64,000 nucleotides of DNA from JAADFF01 sp013153035 (GCA_026184435.1 CP046447.1), one strand, 5' to 3'; counted from the first letter of the stretch, positions 27,786-38,009 are shown. The notes: generated by a model not told the origin, from the letters alone. Program-made: numbers and translations.

Positions 27786-30700
27786 CTATCTGTTTATAGT
27801 AACTTTTCTTTCCTTACCATTCCATTTTACAGTAGCACCGAATATTTCGCTTATAAATCTTATTGGCACAAATGTGCGGTTCTGGTAGATAAAGGGGATA
27901 CCCATATTCTGTCCGTTATAGTTTTTCATATCTATCGTTACCATGCTACCATCAGCCTTTTCCACCTTTACCAAACTACTACCGGGATACACCTTGTATT
28001 TGCCGTGCATCTCCGGTTTTGCCTTAGGCATATGCATATACACCTTTCTCTGCTCGGTGGTGCCATCTTCGTGGTATACAAGCCCAGTTATCTCTATGGT
28101 TCTTGTGTCACCACGCCACTTCACCTCAAAACCCAAGCCTTCCAGTATAAACCTCAGTGGCACCATTGTGCGGTTCACTGTGGGATCTATAAATGGTGCT
28201 ACATCCATAGCACCGGCATGGCCATTAACACTATAATTTTTCTTATCTATCCATATCTCTATGAGATCATAAACTCTTATTTTATAGATAGAATACCTAC
28301 TGCAATAACCTCTTACACATAGACGAGCCTTCAGTACATGAATACCCCTTGTCAGTTTCAGAGTGATGGTATTATCACCACCAGAGACCTGATATGCCTG
28401 CACAGCTCCATCTACAGCTATCTCCAATGTGCCACTATCTTCAGCCGTCATAGAAATAGAAAGGCTACGCTTATATGTAGAAGTGGGTGTATTCAGAGCA
28501 GGAGGCATAGGTATACGGGTAATGTAAACTTTAACAACATCAGACTGTGCACCACCGCTTTCTATATAAGCCTGCAATGTATGCTTACCTATACCGGGTA
28601 TAGAAATGGTTATTTCGTGTCTCCCCTTTGTCAGTTGAGAAGCACCCAGATCATGTCCTCCCAGTGCCATATACAGTGTTCCATCTACAGGCATATTTAC
28701 AACTACAGTGGCAGTTGGTCCCTCAACTGTAGGGGTCACTTGAATCTGTGGAGCAGGTACTCCACTTCCATACATTATCTGAGCCCGAGCCTTATCTGAT
28801 ATGGCTCCATTGACTTCCACTGCCACCTCTATAGTATGCAGCCCTTTACTACCAAGATGCACTGTTATCTCTGCCATACCACCACTGTGGTTTATAGTCT
28901 TGTAGAGTCCTCCATCAACATATACCTTTAGGGTACCCGCAATGGCATCTACTTGTATACTTACATCGGGAACAGTGGTAGTCTGCGGAGCTTTTATCGT
29001 TGGGGTAGGTGGTACATACTCCACCTGAGAGTGTGCTTCCTTTGATGTATAACCGTTCACAGAAAGTGTTGCCTTGATATCGTATTTTCCGTATTGGGAA
29101 AGCGTATGTGTAAACGTGTGAGATCCCTTATCTTTAACCCCCTCAAAGAGGGTGGTATCACCGATTGTTAGTTTAAGAACACCTTTCTCATACACGGCAA
29201 CTGATACCTCTATATTGCCATCCTTGTCTCTGGAACTATCTACAGACAATATCTTTGGACTCTTAGGAAGACGGACTACCTTGACAACATTGGAAAAGTT
29301 GCTCTCAATACCATACTGCTCTGTCTTTGCCACTATCTTATACTCACCAACACCGGCAAGGGGAACAGCCACCGTATATTTGTGATCTGCATTACCATAG
29401 AGATTAACTGTTCGTAACAGCTTCGGCGTACCGGAAGATATATCATAAAACGATGTGGTACCATCATGGGCGTACACATCTATAGATAATATATCGAAAT
29501 CTATCTCTGCTTGGGCTATGCTCAGCTGTGGGTCAAACATGTTAATACGATAAATATACCTCTCTCTTAGTTTCTCCACGGCAGGATAACCGGGCAGGTG
29601 AAGATAACCTTCAACAACATACTTATCTTCATAACCTGCAAGATGTGCATTGACAACCTTGCTACCTTGTCCCGTGGGAAGTGGGATATTCTTTTCCTCA
29701 AATACAGTAGCGCTCTTAGAGTTCTTTATGACAATATCTACTGTTGCCGTTGTTGGGAGATGGTAGTTAATGGTAATATCCGTCCTGTAATCCCCTACAG
29801 CCTGTGCTTCTGTCTTTAAATTGGCTAAGATATTTAAACTACCTCCCACATCTGTATAGTTTATGCAGCCCAAGTTTAACTGAGAATAGCCAGCAGGAAA
29901 AGACATCTCGAAGTAATCAGGGGCACGAGTTATTCTTTCAATAAGAGAGAGATTGCCCTTGACCTTATCAGGCCATAGCTCATATGTCACCGTAGCATTG
30001 TGAGTATATGCGTGGATATAATCTTCTCCCATATCGCTTTTGATAGTCACCGTAGCAAACTTCATGAGATTTCCAATTGTTAAATATGATGTGATACCTT
30101 TTGACGGGTTTGTATAAACGCGGTAACAGTTATAAGTGGCCTTTTGAAACTTATTAATATCTGTAGACATGGGAGGAATGCTCTTATATATCTTCAGCAT
30201 ATACGACTTTACAGCATTTCCTGTGAAAACTCGATAAAGGGTATAATGTGTGGAATCTTTTACAACCCTGATAGCAACATACCATGGCGGTATATATGTA
30301 TCGCGTTCAGCTCTAAAAGGAAAAACAGAAACGTCGACATTGTGATGCGGATCATACATACCAACAAAAACCCCCCCGGGGCTGTCATTGCTCCCCTTAT
30401 ATATAGCCACAAACTTATCACCCTCATAATCAATATAAACAGGATCACCACCAGCATACGATACTAGCCGGAGTCCCAACCTACTACCATAAAGAGGTCC
30501 AAAGAATACAGATACACTACCACGCATGTTTCCCGCGCTGTTATATACATGTTCTGATGTCAAGATCGCTACCCCTTGCGTATAACCCGAAACAGGTGAA
30601 GGACCAATACGCGACATGCGGACCCTCTGAATAAGTATTTTACTTGAAAAATAGGTTGCATAAGGATATGTAAGATAAAAATAACTGTTGCTCACCTGGT

Positions 30701-31460
30701 CCATATATCCTGTATTAAAATTTACCTTTATAATGGCTACATGATATTCATATACTCTATCACTGCTATCGTAATTTGCTGTACTGATACCTAACATATA
30801 AAAATAATCCTTATCCCCAATATATATTCCTGCCTCTTTGGATATAGCTGCTGGACTGTAGTATTTGCCAGCAACATAAATACTGCTTCGGCTTTTCTGC
30901 CACAACACCCTGACATTGTTAGTACCATCATAGGAAATCACCGCCACACTACCGTAGAGCACAGGCTCATTACCCCATGGAGTATAAAGGAGGGCAACCT
31001 GAGAATATACAGGATTGAGAAAACCTACCTGTCTATAGAGCACCTGTACATCCGCAATGGTAACAGTAAAGTAGATAGAGGATAGCAACGAACCATCTTT
31101 AACAATACCAACATATAACCTATCTGAAGATGGTACATACCATACCACCCACACACGACTACTATCATATATATGGGCAGAGAGATACAACGCATAGCTA
31201 CCCCATTGCCATTTCCACAACTCATTGCCGTCTTTATCATAGGCGTAGATGCCATTGTATTTGCGAGCATAATATCCTCCACCAGGCCTGCTAAATACAT
31301 CAAGGGTATACTGCTGAGACGATGGATCCGTTTGATAATACATGTATGCCTCGTTATAGACATAAAAGGCATCTACCACATTTATATACAGCAAACTACC
31401 ATATACCCCCAAGAGCAAAATCAACACATACAAAAGATACCTTCTAAACTCTTTATTCAT
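27786..31460 (-). CDS. Large secreted stalk-domain protein, longer paralogue
   Basis: The 1224-aa protein has an N-terminal hydrophobic signal or anchor (YLLYVLILLLGVYGSLLYI), a propeller-like region with NGIYAYDKDGNELWKW, then about five Ig-like repeats (recurring 'x-G-T-L-x-V-x-V-D-G' and 'G-x-H-T-I/L' strands, about 660-1040), and the stalk domain at the C-terminus (VNRTMVPLRFILEGLGFEVKW; QNRTFVPIRFISEIFGATVKW). It carries one or two more Ig-like units than its neighbour at 24689, explaining its extra 200 residues. GGGGGG precedes the ATG. The gap to the next gene is 22 nt, so the two are cotranscribed. Confidence 0.83.
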   Translation of the reverse strand: MNKEFRRYLLYVLILLLGVYGSLLYINVVDAFYVYNEAYMYYQTDPSSQQYTLDVFSRPGGGYYARKYNGIYAYDKDGNELWKWQWGSYALYLSAHIYDSSRVWVVWYVPSSDRLYVGIVKDGSLLSSIYFTVTIADVQVLYRQVGFLNPVYSQVALLYTPWGNEPVLYGSVAVISYDGTNNVRVLWQKSRSSIYVAGKYYSPAAISKEAGIYIGDKDYFYMLGISTANYDSSDRVYEYHVAIIKVNFNTGYMDQVSNSYFYLTYPYATYFSSKILIQRVRMSRIGPSPVSGYTQGVAILTSEHVYNSAGNMRGSVSVFFGPLYGSRLGLRLVSYAGGDPVYIDYEGDKFVAIYKGSNDSPGGVFVGMYDPHHNVDVSVFPFRAERDTYIPPWYVAIRVVKDSTHYTLYRVFTGNAVKSYMLKIYKSIPPMSTDINKFQKATYNCYRVYTNPSKGITSYLTIGNLMKFATVTIKSDMGEDYIHAYTHNATVTYELWPDKVKGNLSLIERITRAPDYFEMSFPAGYSQLNLGCINYTDVGGSLNILANLKTEAQAVGDYRTDITINYHLPTTATVDIVIKNSKSATVFEEKNIPLPTGQGSKVVNAHLAGYEDKYVVEGYLHLPGYPAVEKLRERYIYRINMFDPQLSIAQAEIDFDILSIDVYAHDGTTSFYDISSGTPKLLRTVNLYGNADHKYTVAVPLAGVGEYKIVAKTEQYGIESNFSNVVKVVRLPKSPKILSVDSSRDKDGNIEVSVAVYEKGVLKLTIGDTTLFEGVKDKGSHTFTHTLSQYGKYDIKATLSVNGYTSKEAHSQVEYVPPTPTIKAPQTTTVPDVSIQVDAIAGTLKVYVDGGLYKTINHSGGMAEITVHLGSKGLHTIEVAVEVNGAISDKARAQIMYGSGVPAPQIQVTPTVEGPTATVVVNMPVDGTLYMALGGHDLGASQLTKGRHEITISIPGIGKHTLQAYIESGGAQSDVVKVYITRIPMPPALNTPTSTYKRSLSISMTAEDSGTLEIAVDGAVQAYQVSGGDNTITLKLTRGIHVLKARLCVRGYCSRYSIYKIRVYDLIEIWIDKKNYSVNGHAGAMDVAPFIDPTVNRTMVPLRFILEGLGFEVKWRGDTRTIEITGLVYHEDGTTEQRKVYMHMPKAKPEMHGKYKVYPGSSLVKVEKADGSMVTIDMKNYNGQNMGIPFIYQNRTFVPIRFISEIFGATVKWNGKERKVTINR

Positions 31461-31501
31461 AAAAAACCCCCCTACACAAGATCAGATAAGAGATTCCTCT
31501 A

Positions 31502-32452
31502 TCAATAAGGAAACTCTACACTAATCGAAAAAAGCCCCTTGTCGTCTTTCATCATACCTGACACGGAAATATCGGCCTTCTTACACTTTGCACCATCAAG
31601 GGTGTATGCCCCTCCTATCTCTGTATATTCTCCCCCATAGGCAGATTTAATAGCGGCAATAACTTTGGTAACCTCAGCTGTGGAGATACCATTATTCACA
31701 ATAAAACTTACAGATACAAGGGCACCATTAGGCTGAATAGACAACATTTCATCATCTTTTAGTTGAGAAACATCAATACCTGCCTTGCCAAACACATCTT
31801 TGACACATTTCCAGTAAGTAGATCCTTTCAACTTGGAAAAATCCAAACCAAATGCCGGTTTATTATCGCTTGCCTGTAAACCAACCCCCATAACAAGTGA
31901 TTTGCCTTGTTTGTCATACGCAATCTCCAGAGAAAATCCCTTATCGGTGCGTCCCAGTGCTATACCTCCACCGTAATCTCCATAACTCATAGCAATAAGA
32001 TCCTCAGGATATCCCATATCTAAGAGTATCTTTTTAGCTTTCTCAAACGTTTCCTGTGGAATATCTTGTTTCACTTGGGCATTAATATGGACATGCCAAA
32101 GAGAATGATTCTGCGTTGTAAAACCCACATTGATAACAGGAGCCTCACCTGTAAAGAACAAATTTACCATAGACAAAAACACATTCTTAGCCTCACTTGG
32201 CAAAACAATAGCATCTTTTACATCTGCCACTGTAAAGATATGTGTTTCACTTGTCTGCTCTTCAGATGTACTTCCGCTACCTGAAGTGTCTCCACCGGTG
32301 TTCTCATCTGAGCCAGTGCTCCCTCCGGTGTCTTCAGATACACTTTCTCCCTGCTGTGTTGGCGCCGATGGCATGCCAAAGGAAAAAGAACACCCTATAA
32401 GCAAAAAGGACACAACAAGAAGAGATATAATGACGAGAAAAGACTTTTTCAC
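31502..32452 (-). CDS. Lipoprotein of the four-member family, first gene of the stalk operon
   Basis: The 316-aa product has a lipoprotein signal (FLVIISLLVVSFLLIGC), a Gly/Ser/Thr/Glu-rich linker, then two alpha/beta units. FGLDFSKLKGSTYWKCVKD-type and AYGGEYTEIGGAYTLDG segments align with the lipoprotein at 34014 (AYGGEYSDMG) and more loosely with 17054 and 52371. No known family is recognised. The start is GTG at 32452, 8 nt after GGGGG; the ATG at 32467 overlaps that site. A TATAAT at 32500-32505 lies upstream. It is 41 nt from the stalk gene at 31460, so the three genes probably form one surface operon. Confidence 0.72.
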   Translation of the reverse strand: MKKSFLVIISLLVVSFLLIGCSFSFGMPSAPTQQGESVSEDTGGSTGSDENTGGDTSGSGSTSEEQTSETHIFTVADVKDAIVLPSEAKNVFLSMVNLFFTGEAPVINVGFTTQNHSLWHVHINAQVKQDIPQETFEKAKKILLDMGYPEDLIAMSYGDYGGGIALGRTDKGFSLEIAYDKQGKSLVMGVGLQASDNKPAFGLDFSKLKGSTYWKCVKDVFGKAGIDVSQLKDDEMLSIQPNGALVSVSFIVNNGISTAEVTKVIAAIKSAYGGEYTEIGGAYTLDGAKCKKADISVSGMMKDDKGLFSISVEFPY

Positions 32453-32499
32453 CTTAAACACCCCCATATAGAAACTTGTAGGACACCGCCTACATAACT

Positions 32500-32505
32500 A
32501 TTATA
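32500..32505 (-). promoter_or_regulatory. -10 element of the lipoprotein/stalk operon
   Basis: TATAAT on the minus strand, 48 nt before the GTG at 32452. No good -35 box is visible. Confidence 0.4.
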
Positions 32506-32588
32506 CTTCTGTGCAAATTTATGAATAAAGAAGACTGTAAACCAAGAATCACAGAGTATACACAAATATTTACACTACATAAATCTGC

Positions 32589-33587
32589 TTATCTTCCCAT
32601 ATATCTATAGCACCGCCACATACCATGATCTCCAAGGGGCACGGGCATATTCCACTTATGGGAAGTATGAGCTGTGTAAAGAGGTCTACCCTCCACCTTA
32701 CCTGTAATAAGGGTTGCATGTTCGGGAGTACCACTGCGGTTGACATCAAACAGGAGTACATCACCGGGTAAGGCTTCTTTGCATGGCACTTCTCTCCAGC
32801 CATGATGGATAATATATTCCCAAAACTTGGGTACATATATCCATGCCGCTTCATAGGGTCTCCACTTATCATCGGTTTTTAGTCCCCCGCAATACAGAGC
32901 TTGAGACACACTATTGGCACAGTCATCGCCGGGAAAATATTTAAAATGTGTGGAGTAAAGCATAGGCACCTTGAAAGACCCCATAGGGTAGGTGTGGGTA
33001 AGCATCCATCTCACGGCAATAGAGGAGGTAAAAGTCTCTGGGGGTGTACATGTGGCATCATTCATCTTAGTGGCTGTTAACATGACGCTGGGTGTCATCA
33101 GCAGATACGGAACCCACCGCTTATTCCATCTTGGCAGATCAAGATACTTGTTAAAACCAGCGGGTATATCGTTTCTCTCATAGAGATATTCTCGGAGGTC
33201 AGCCCACCAAGAGAGATTAGAAAGAACAAGATCATTACCCTTCTTTTCAAAGGTAATGATATCGACATTTCCCAGCTTACTATCTGTTTTCCAGTGGATG
33301 GTAAGGGCTTCATCTACCCACACAGTAATATGGGTAGCCGTATCTTCGAGCACCCTATAGCCGTTAATTGTTGAGGTGAGTGTGAATGTAGAGGCAAAAG
33401 CAGATATACCAAGGGCCATAACACCATATTGGGTATCAGGGTATACATGGTCTCTCGCCAATATCTCAACAGTTTTATTACGCATATCAAGAACATATTC
33501 AAGTCGACTGGCAAACCTGTGAACCGGAGATAGCCCCAAAATCAACGAAATAAAGAATATCAAGAAAGCCCTTAAAAACTGCCACAT
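32589..33587 (-). CDS. Secreted amidase-domain protein (Amidase_6 type)
   Basis: The 332-aa product starts with a hydrophobic signal (FLRAFLIFFISLILGLS). The C-terminal 130 residues contain GDDCANSVSQALYCGG with the probable nucleophile C223, then PGDVLLFDVNRSG and PEHATLITG with the partner His, the pattern of the 'putative amidase' family related to CHAP/NlpC peptidases. A peptidoglycan-related hydrolytic role is likely. The N-terminal half is a beta-rich region. The ATG lies one base after the stop of the gene at 33589, so translation is probably coupled. Confidence 0.78.
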   Translation of the reverse strand: MWQFLRAFLIFFISLILGLSPVHRFASRLEYVLDMRNKTVEILARDHVYPDTQYGVMALGISAFASTFTLTSTINGYRVLEDTATHITVWVDEALTIHWKTDSKLGNVDIITFEKKGNDLVLSNLSWWADLREYLYERNDIPAGFNKYLDLPRWNKRWVPYLLMTPSVMLTATKMNDATCTPPETFTSSIAVRWMLTHTYPMGSFKVPMLYSTHFKYFPGDDCANSVSQALYCGGLKTDDKWRPYEAAWIYVPKFWEYIIHHGWREVPCKEALPGDVLLFDVNRSGTPEHATLITGKVEGRPLYTAHTSHKWNMPVPLGDHGMWRCYRYMGR

Positions 33588-33588
33588 G

Positions 33589-33930
33589 TTAGGACATCAT
33601 CACCTCAAGTTTCTTTTCTAGTGCTTCAGACTTGGTGACAATAGCTATAGTACTATCACCATCTCTGATAAAAAGCACTGCAAGTGTGATGGCCTCACCT
33701 ATATCTTTACTACCAGACTTTTTCTCTTCGGTATTAACAAACTGCACGGAGTTTTCACCCTTCCACAGATATAAAGACTCACCATCTCTATCTATACGTA
33801 TAGCCTCATCGTCGGCAAGATTTTCAAACTTGTCAAGCAAATCTGTCGCCATTTGCCAAAACTCTTTTTCCATCGGGGTCTCTGCATTATCTATCATGGA
33901 TTGAAACTTCTGTTTAACATCATCATACAC
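33589..33930 (-). CDS. Small protein of unknown function upstream of the amidase
   Basis: The 113-aa product has an acidic N-terminal helix and a basic, beta-rich C-terminus; no signal peptide and no recognised family. GTG at 33930 is preferred because AGGAGG sits 8 nt before it and an extended -10 (TGGTATAAT) lies just upstream at about 33953-33961; the longer frame from 33984 would start before that promoter. It is cotranscribed with the amidase at 32589. It might be an immunity or regulatory partner of the amidase, but only the coupling supports that. Confidence 0.6.
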   Translation of the reverse strand: MYDDVKQKFQSMIDNAETPMEKEFWQMATDLLDKFENLADDEAIRIDRDGESLYLWKGENSVQFVNTEEKKSGSKDIGEAITLAVLFIRDGDSTIAIVTKSEALEKKLEVMMS

Positions 33931-33973
33931 AGCCACCACCTCCTCAAACGGCATTATACCAGCAAAAGGGAAA

Positions 33974-33993
33974 GGGGACAGCAAGCTGTCCCC
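33974..33993 (-). terminator. Terminator of the lipoprotein gene at 34014
   Basis: GGGGACAG, CAAG loop, CTGTCCCC, followed on the minus strand by TTTCCCTTTT. Confidence 0.65.
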
Positions 33994-34013
33994 TACGGCG
34001 ACAATAGAGGTTT

Positions 34014-35000
34014 TTATGGTGTGAAATAAATCATCATGGATAGTGGATACATTCCATCTTTGCCCATAGACGGTGAAAGGGTTACATTCATACCCTTATA
34101 CTCCACATCTCTCACCATGGGCCCCATATCGCTATACTCGCCACCATAGGCAGCGGCAAACGACTTCATGGCACTCTTCATGGCCTCTTCGCTGGGGTAC
34201 ACCTTAGACAGGGTAACCATAATCTCGCCCTCGTTGTTATGAATATTGCCACCAACGAGGGGAATGGTAATAACCTCGGTGCCATCTATACCAGCTGCTG
34301 ATACCAGCTGATAAATATATCCCCACTGCTCACCATGAATCTTGTCAAAGTGGAATCCAAACGGTGTATCAGCAGAAGCCCTTTTCTTCAGGTGTATCAT
34401 GACAACCTTTCTCTGCTTATCGTACATGGCCATATAGTACATAGAATAATCCTTCGTGGTACCTTCCACCGCTGTAGACATATCATTGTCAAGATACAAG
34501 AAACCATCTCCCGCCTCTATACCATAATTTTCCTTGACATAATTTGCAAGAGACTTCAAGAAATCTACATTAACCTCACCTTTGGGAACAATTGTTAGTA
34601 GAAAGGCCGGCTCTGGCTTATCCATAGGACCTCCATTGATGGCAAACGACACAGCTTCAATGGTTCCATCTTCTACACCAAGGCCACTCAAGGTATAGTG
34701 GATCAGCTTTTCGTAGCCACTGAGATCAAGGGCATCTTTGAAGTTCGACCATGCCATTAGCTCATCGGCCGATGGCATACTAACTTTCTCTTCCTGCTCA
34801 TCTTTATTTTCATCTTCCTTGTTTTCGCCCTCATTCTCATCGGCACCTTCTTCGGCATCACCGCCGGAGCCACCATCATCTTCTTCGACATACCTCTCTT
34901 CCCCACCTTGAGAAGTGGTACCCGAAGAACATGCTACAAATGTCATAGAAAACCCTAAAACAATGGCAAACGCCAACAAAATAGTAAGAAGTTTTTTCAA
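34014..35000 (-). CDS. Lipoprotein of the four-member family with acidic linker
   Basis: The 328-aa product has a lipoprotein signal (LLAFAIVLGFSMTFVAC), then a 40-residue linker made almost entirely of Asp, Glu, Gly and Asn, then the paired alpha/beta units of this family, with FGFHFDKIHGEQWGYIYQLV and AYGGEYSDMG near the end. The start is assigned to TTG at 35000, 9 nt after AGGAGG; the frame open to 35054 would put the ribosome site within the gene and delay the signal peptide. It has its own terminator and is probably monocistronic. Confidence 0.7.
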   Translation of the reverse strand: MKKLLTILLAFAIVLGFSMTFVACSSGTTSQGGEERYVEEDDGGSGGDAEEGADENEGENKEDENKDEQEEKVSMPSADELMAWSNFKDALDLSGYEKLIHYTLSGLGVEDGTIEAVSFAINGGPMDKPEPAFLLTIVPKGEVNVDFLKSLANYVKENYGIEAGDGFLYLDNDMSTAVEGTTKDYSMYYMAMYDKQRKVVMIHLKKRASADTPFGFHFDKIHGEQWGYIYQLVSAAGIDGTEVITIPLVGGNIHNNEGEIMVTLSKVYPSEEAMKSAMKSFAAAYGGEYSDMGPMVRDVEYKGMNVTLSPSMGKDGMYPLSMMIYFTP

Positions 35001-35178
35001 GAAACTCCACCTCCTATACACCCACCATAGCACACAAAGTTTAAAAATAAACATTTAAAATAAGTCCTCTACAAAACAACCATACATAAAGCCAATTTGG
35101 TTAGAGGTAAAACAAGTAAGCAACAGTGTAATTAACTTTAGCAAATAAAGAGGCTTTTCAATAACATCAATCAAGAAA

Positions 35179-35730
35179 CTACAACAATATACCAGATTCT
35201 CTCCTCTGCTGCCACTCTTCTTTTAAGATACCCATCAGTACAACATCATAGTACTTACCTTTCAGGTATCTCTGTTTTCTCCATCTGCCTTCCTCTACAA
35301 ACCCTAGCTTCTTATAAACATGTATAGCCCGCTCGTTGTATTCATATACCTCCAGCTTTACGCGGTGCATACCCAGATAGTCAAAGGCATAATCAAGCAT
35401 AAGCTTTGTCGCCTCTGTACCTATTCCCTTACCAAAATATTCAGGTAGCCATATGGCTATGCCAAATGTAGCATGCCTACTGGTCCAGTTGATGTTATGA
35501 AGACCAACGGTGCCAACAAGTCTGCCATCTACCACGATACCGTAGACAATATCATTTTGGGGATACCCCTTATAAAGCCTTTCTATCCATTTCTCCTCTG
35601 TAATATCATTGATCGGAAAAACCATCTGCAAATACTCCCTCGCCTCGGGGTTATTTACCATCTGGGCAAGCACCCTAGCATCATCTCTCATCAAAGGACG
35701 CAAAGTACATTTTTCTCCTTGTAAAATCAC
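35179..35730 (-). CDS. GNAT N-acetyltransferase, RimJ/RimL type
   Basis: The 183-aa protein starts MILQGEKCTLRPL and shows the GNAT core: DGRLVGTVGLHNINW, FGIAIWLPEYFGKGIGTEA (acetyl-CoA loop, G-K-G-I-G-T-E-A) and NERAIHVYKKLGFVEEG. RimJ/RimL relatives acetylate ribosomal-protein N-termini, polyamines or antibiotics; the substrate is unknown here. The start is GTG at 35730, 8 nt after GGAGG; ATGs at 35748 and 35736 are too close to or before that site. It is divergent from the HD-GYP gene at 35806. Confidence 0.88.
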   Translation of the reverse strand: MILQGEKCTLRPLMRDDARVLAQMVNNPEAREYLQMVFPINDITEEKWIERLYKGYPQNDIVYGIVVDGRLVGTVGLHNINWTSRHATFGIAIWLPEYFGKGIGTEATKLMLDYAFDYLGMHRVKLEVYEYNERAIHVYKKLGFVEEGRWRKQRYLKGKYYDVVLMGILKEEWQQRRESGILL

Positions 35731-35805
35731 GTGCATTCCCTCCCTCATGGCATGGTATCTTTATTGTAAACAACACGAAGGCAATAGTGTTATCATAATA
35801 GTGAT

Positions 35806-37953
35806 ATGGATGACACAGGTAAAACACTAACAGATATTAAACGGTTTCTGTATACCATTTACGACATGAAAGATAGAAAAGAGGCCGAAGAGAAGACCCT
35901 TTCTGGTATTATGTCGCATTTTCCAGAGTTCAGCGGTGGTATTTTTATAAGGAATGTAGAGAGTGCTGGCCTCATCTACTACACCGCCAAACAGGGTATA
36001 TTTGAAACTTTTCCCATTAAATACAGCTACAAAAAGGATACCGTTGTAGATCAGGTATTGCAAACGGAAAGACCATGCATCATAAACACTTTTAAAGACA
36101 TTCCATGCGATAAATCTTTACTACCATTTATCCCCTACCTTGATATGGGACATCATCTTATGTTTATCCCCATAAGGGATACAACCAATGTACTTCCTCC
36201 ACAAATCAAACCTGGTGTCATTGTAATTGCCAGAAATGATAGATCATTTACAGAAGAGGATATCAAAACCATAACCCCTGTTGTCGAAGAATATAGAAAT
36301 CTACTTTACTTTTATTTAGGTGCTATATTTTGCAAAAAAAGGGATGAAGTAATAAGAACCAGTACAGAGATGCTAAAGAGAACCCTCTCTAGACATTTTC
36401 AGCCAACAGGTAATATACTTGAAAGATATCTCAGAGACATTGTTTCCATAATAGATGGTGCACAAAAGGCATCACTTCTTGTCAATACTCCCATTGGTAT
36501 GAAGTTTTTAGCCGTGGTAGGTTATGACAAAGAAAAACTGTTGTCCTTACCACCTATAAGCAAAGAAGAAGAGCTCCGCTGGTATCATGCCGGTGAAGAA
36601 AAGCAGCTTGCTGGCATGCCTCGTATTATCACAGACAAGGAAATACAGGTGCTGGGAAGAATTAGTAAGATAGGAGACGCGGAACCACAAACAATGGAAC
36701 TTAAGGCCAATCTCGCCATACCTGTTGTTGTTGATGGTGAGATTATCATGCTCCTTAACCTTGACAACTTAGAAACACCTACAGCGTTTGATGATATGGA
36801 TATATATCTTGCCCAAACCATGGCAACCTATCTTGCTTCGTCATATGAACTCATAACCAGACAGAAAAAGATAGACAGACAGGAACTACTCCTTGCACAT
36901 TTGACAATGTTTGCCGAAACTCTCACCGATGAACGGTACATAAACAGTGTCATTAAAAATACCGGTGGGTTAACCCCCGAAAGCCTATTCAATCAATTTA
37001 AGTCTATTATGAAAAACGCCGTCATGACATTCCACCCATACCTTACCAAGTTTGCATATACAGAAGATGGAGTTCCACTTGATAGGCATATTGAAGATTT
37101 ACCAGAGGAATTAAAAGATGTCATAGAAGTTACAATCGATGAAGCTGTAGAAAGAAGCTATGTAATCAGAAGTTACAAGGAGTATCACATCATTGCCATA
37201 CACAAGATGTTCTGGTTTGACCACAAACGCTATCACTTATACATAGTGGCCGTACGAAAAAATGATGTGTGGACAGAAAGTGATGTTAGATACCTCCTAT
37301 CTGCTGCCAACTCTGCAATGCTATTTGTAAAAAATCTCAAGTATCTCTCCGACATCAAAGAGATGCAAAAAGAAACTATGCTTATGCTAGGCAAGGCTCT
37401 TGAATTTAGGGACATGGAGACCAAAGGACATACAGAACGCACAGCGTATTACACAGAACGTCTTGCCAGAGCACTCGGTTTCAAAGATATTGAAGGCATT
37501 ATCTGGGGTGCATATCTTCACGATGTAGGAAAAATTGCCATACCCGACTATATACTTCTTAAACCGGGAAGGCTGACCAAGGAAGAATTTGAAATTATGA
37601 AAAAACATGTTATCTATGGCTATCAGCTTGTTAAAGGCATAAAGGGCATCCCAGAGACAACCCTCAATGTCATTAGATATCACCATGAAAAATGGAACGG
37701 CACAGGATATCTTGAAGGTTTAGCAGGTGAAGACATTCCGTTTGAGGCTCGAATCTTTGCCGTTGTCGATGTCTTTGATGCCCTAACATCACCACGTCCA
37801 TATAAAGAGCCATGGCCCGTAGAAAAAGCCCTGTCCCACATAGAAAAAGAGGCTGGCAAACACTTTGACCCCTATATTGCCGAGACATTTATGGACCTCA
37901 TAGCAAACAAACATATGCTTGAAGACTTTGCCGCCTTACACTCCAATAAGTAA
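35806..37953 (+). CDS. GAF/HD-GYP phosphodiesterase, tandem copy 1, Asp-to-Asn in HHE motif
   Basis: The 715-aa protein has the same order as the copy at 20882: GAF-like (about 20-185), GAF-like (about 210-360), a third sensory segment, HD-GYP (about 525-705). H542 (GHTERTA), H572-D573 (HDVGK) and H626-H627-E628 are present, but the usual HHE-x-x-D-G-x-G-Y-P reads HHEKWNGTGYL: Asp is Asn and Pro is Leu. Activity may be altered. No Shine-Dalgarno site precedes ATG 35806; TATCAT lies 9 nt before it, hinting at a leaderless mRNA. The next paralogue begins 56 nt after the stop. Confidence 0.9.
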   Translation: MDDTGKTLTDIKRFLYTIYDMKDRKEAEEKTLSGIMSHFPEFSGGIFIRNVESAGLIYYTAKQGIFETFPIKYSYKKDTVVDQVLQTERPCIINTFKDIPCDKSLLPFIPYLDMGHHLMFIPIRDTTNVLPPQIKPGVIVIARNDRSFTEEDIKTITPVVEEYRNLLYFYLGAIFCKKRDEVIRTSTEMLKRTLSRHFQPTGNILERYLRDIVSIIDGAQKASLLVNTPIGMKFLAVVGYDKEKLLSLPPISKEEELRWYHAGEEKQLAGMPRIITDKEIQVLGRISKIGDAEPQTMELKANLAIPVVVDGEIIMLLNLDNLETPTAFDDMDIYLAQTMATYLASSYELITRQKKIDRQELLLAHLTMFAETLTDERYINSVIKNTGGLTPESLFNQFKSIMKNAVMTFHPYLTKFAYTEDGVPLDRHIEDLPEELKDVIEVTIDEAVERSYVIRSYKEYHIIAIHKMFWFDHKRYHLYIVAVRKNDVWTESDVRYLLSAANSAMLFVKNLKYLSDIKEMQKETMLMLGKALEFRDMETKGHTERTAYYTERLARALGFKDIEGIIWGAYLHDVGKIAIPDYILLKPGRLTKEEFEIMKKHVIYGYQLVKGIKGIPETTLNVIRYHHEKWNGTGYLEGLAGEDIPFEARIFAVVDVFDALTSPRPYKEPWPVEKALSHIEKEAGKHFDPYIAETFMDLIANKHMLEDFAALHSNK

Positions 37954-38009
37954 AGTAAATTTATATATCTTTCCACTAACCCCAAGGTTTACAATGATAA
38001 AGGGGAGCT

